Positions 5,825 through 6,109 of a stretch of DNA of 6,109 bases are shown here, one piece after another; the stretch's first letter is position 1, and each line of letters starts with the position of its first letter. The DNA is from Acidimicrobiaceae bacterium (GTDB lineage: Bacteria; Actinomycetota; Acidimicrobiia; Acidimicrobiales; Salinilacustritrichaceae): assembly GCA_003476595.1 (NCBI GenBank), contig DMTU01000163.1, positions 1 through 6,109 on the forward strand, given 5' to 3'. The notes beneath the pieces were generated by a model. It made no database searches. It was given only the letters and a program-made list of their open reading frames with translations, and was not told where the DNA came from. The position numbers and the translations under genes are program-made.

Positions 5825-6109
5825 GCGACGGGCCTGTCTGTGTCGCAGAGCGTTCTCCTTGGTCCTGGGTCGGGTGCGGACAGCCATCATGGGTACAAAG
5901 CCGTGGCGCCACCGCGCGTATGACAGCTCGCTCCCCTCGCCGAACGGTGCACCGCAGTGGCTTGGTTCGTCGAGGCGCTACTCGGCTCACCCAAGTGAAG
6001 CGACTGGCGACCGAAGGGACGCGAATCGCCGGCCGCCGTGCCGGGTCACATGCCGTCGCCCGCTCGCATTGACCGTGCCCGGCCGCCCCTATGTGCCTGA
6101 TTCTGTAGC
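5819..6109. other. Former upstream/promoter region of the interrupted sigma gene
   Basis: I see no convincing gene in this stretch. A 61-codon minus-strand frame (5805-5990) runs into the IS end in another frame and resembles nothing. The region should hold the native promoter of the sigma gene, now cut off by 2.3 kb. An AAGGAG on the minus strand (about 5850-5855) is about 26 nt before the ATG at 5824, too far to serve it. No clear ECF-type -35/-10 pair was found. The end of a neighbouring gene beyond the window may be included. Confidence 0.5.

Noticed and set aside
3912..5923. Long plus-strand frames opposite istA and istB (including 4731-5381 and 5225-5923)
   Set aside because: They are antisense shadows caused by GC-biased third positions; their translations are low-complexity and match no family, while the minus-strand frames carry full DDE and AAA+ motifs.
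5805..5990. 61-codon minus-strand frame crossing the IS end
   Set aside because: It ends within the IS terminal repeat, is not in the sigma frame, and has no ribosome-binding site or family likeness.
6069..6095. TTGACC...TATGTG as a plus-strand sigma-70 promoter
   Set aside because: Spacing is only 15 bp, the -10 match is poor, and no gene is visible downstream before the window ends.

Overview
The window is high-GC DNA with strong third-position G/C bias. All six convincing genes lie on the minus strand, so transcription runs from high to low coordinates. Short ECF sigma factors overlapping membrane-protein genes, GTG/TTG starts and alanine/arginine/aspartate-rich proteins fit an actinobacterium. 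Acidimicrobiia or another deep actinobacterial lineage is possible, but that is a guess from style and not from a marker gene.

Reading in the direction of transcription: (1) 5819-6109 is the original upstream region of an ECF sigma factor gene and holds that gene's displaced first codons. (2) 3472-5813 is a complete 2342-bp IS21-family insertion sequence with TG...CA ends, imperfect terminal inverted repeats, overlapping istA (DDE transposase) and istB (AAA+ helper ATPase) genes, and 5-bp target duplications AAGCC on both sides. (3) 3028-3468 is the rest of the sigma gene. (4) 2061-3035 encodes a single-pass membrane protein with four outside cysteines, overlapping the sigma gene by 8 bp. (5) 1810-2060 is a non-coding gap. 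(6) 1309-1809 is a second, related ECF sigma gene, followed with overlap by 149-1312, a second single-pass membrane protein without cysteines. (7) 1-148 is a non-coding tail.

The chromosomal backbone is therefore two tandem ECF sigma/membrane-protein modules. In each, the membrane protein has a short cytoplasmic N-terminus, one transmembrane helix and a large outside domain. Gene order and overlap suggest each membrane protein controls its sigma factor, but neither shows the zinc anti-sigma HxxxCxxC motif, so this role is inferred.

The main observation is that the IS is inserted between codons 3 and 4 of the upstream sigma gene. Removing the element and one AAGCC copy restores an in-frame start (ATG AGT GGC TTG..., Met-Ser-Gly-Leu-Ala-Gly-His-Asp). 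The insertion cuts the gene from its native start and promoter, but the former fourth codon, TTG, overlaps the target duplication and can act as a new start only 84 bp after the istB stop on the same strand. The sigma factor may thus be silenced, or may be expressed by read-through from the IS.
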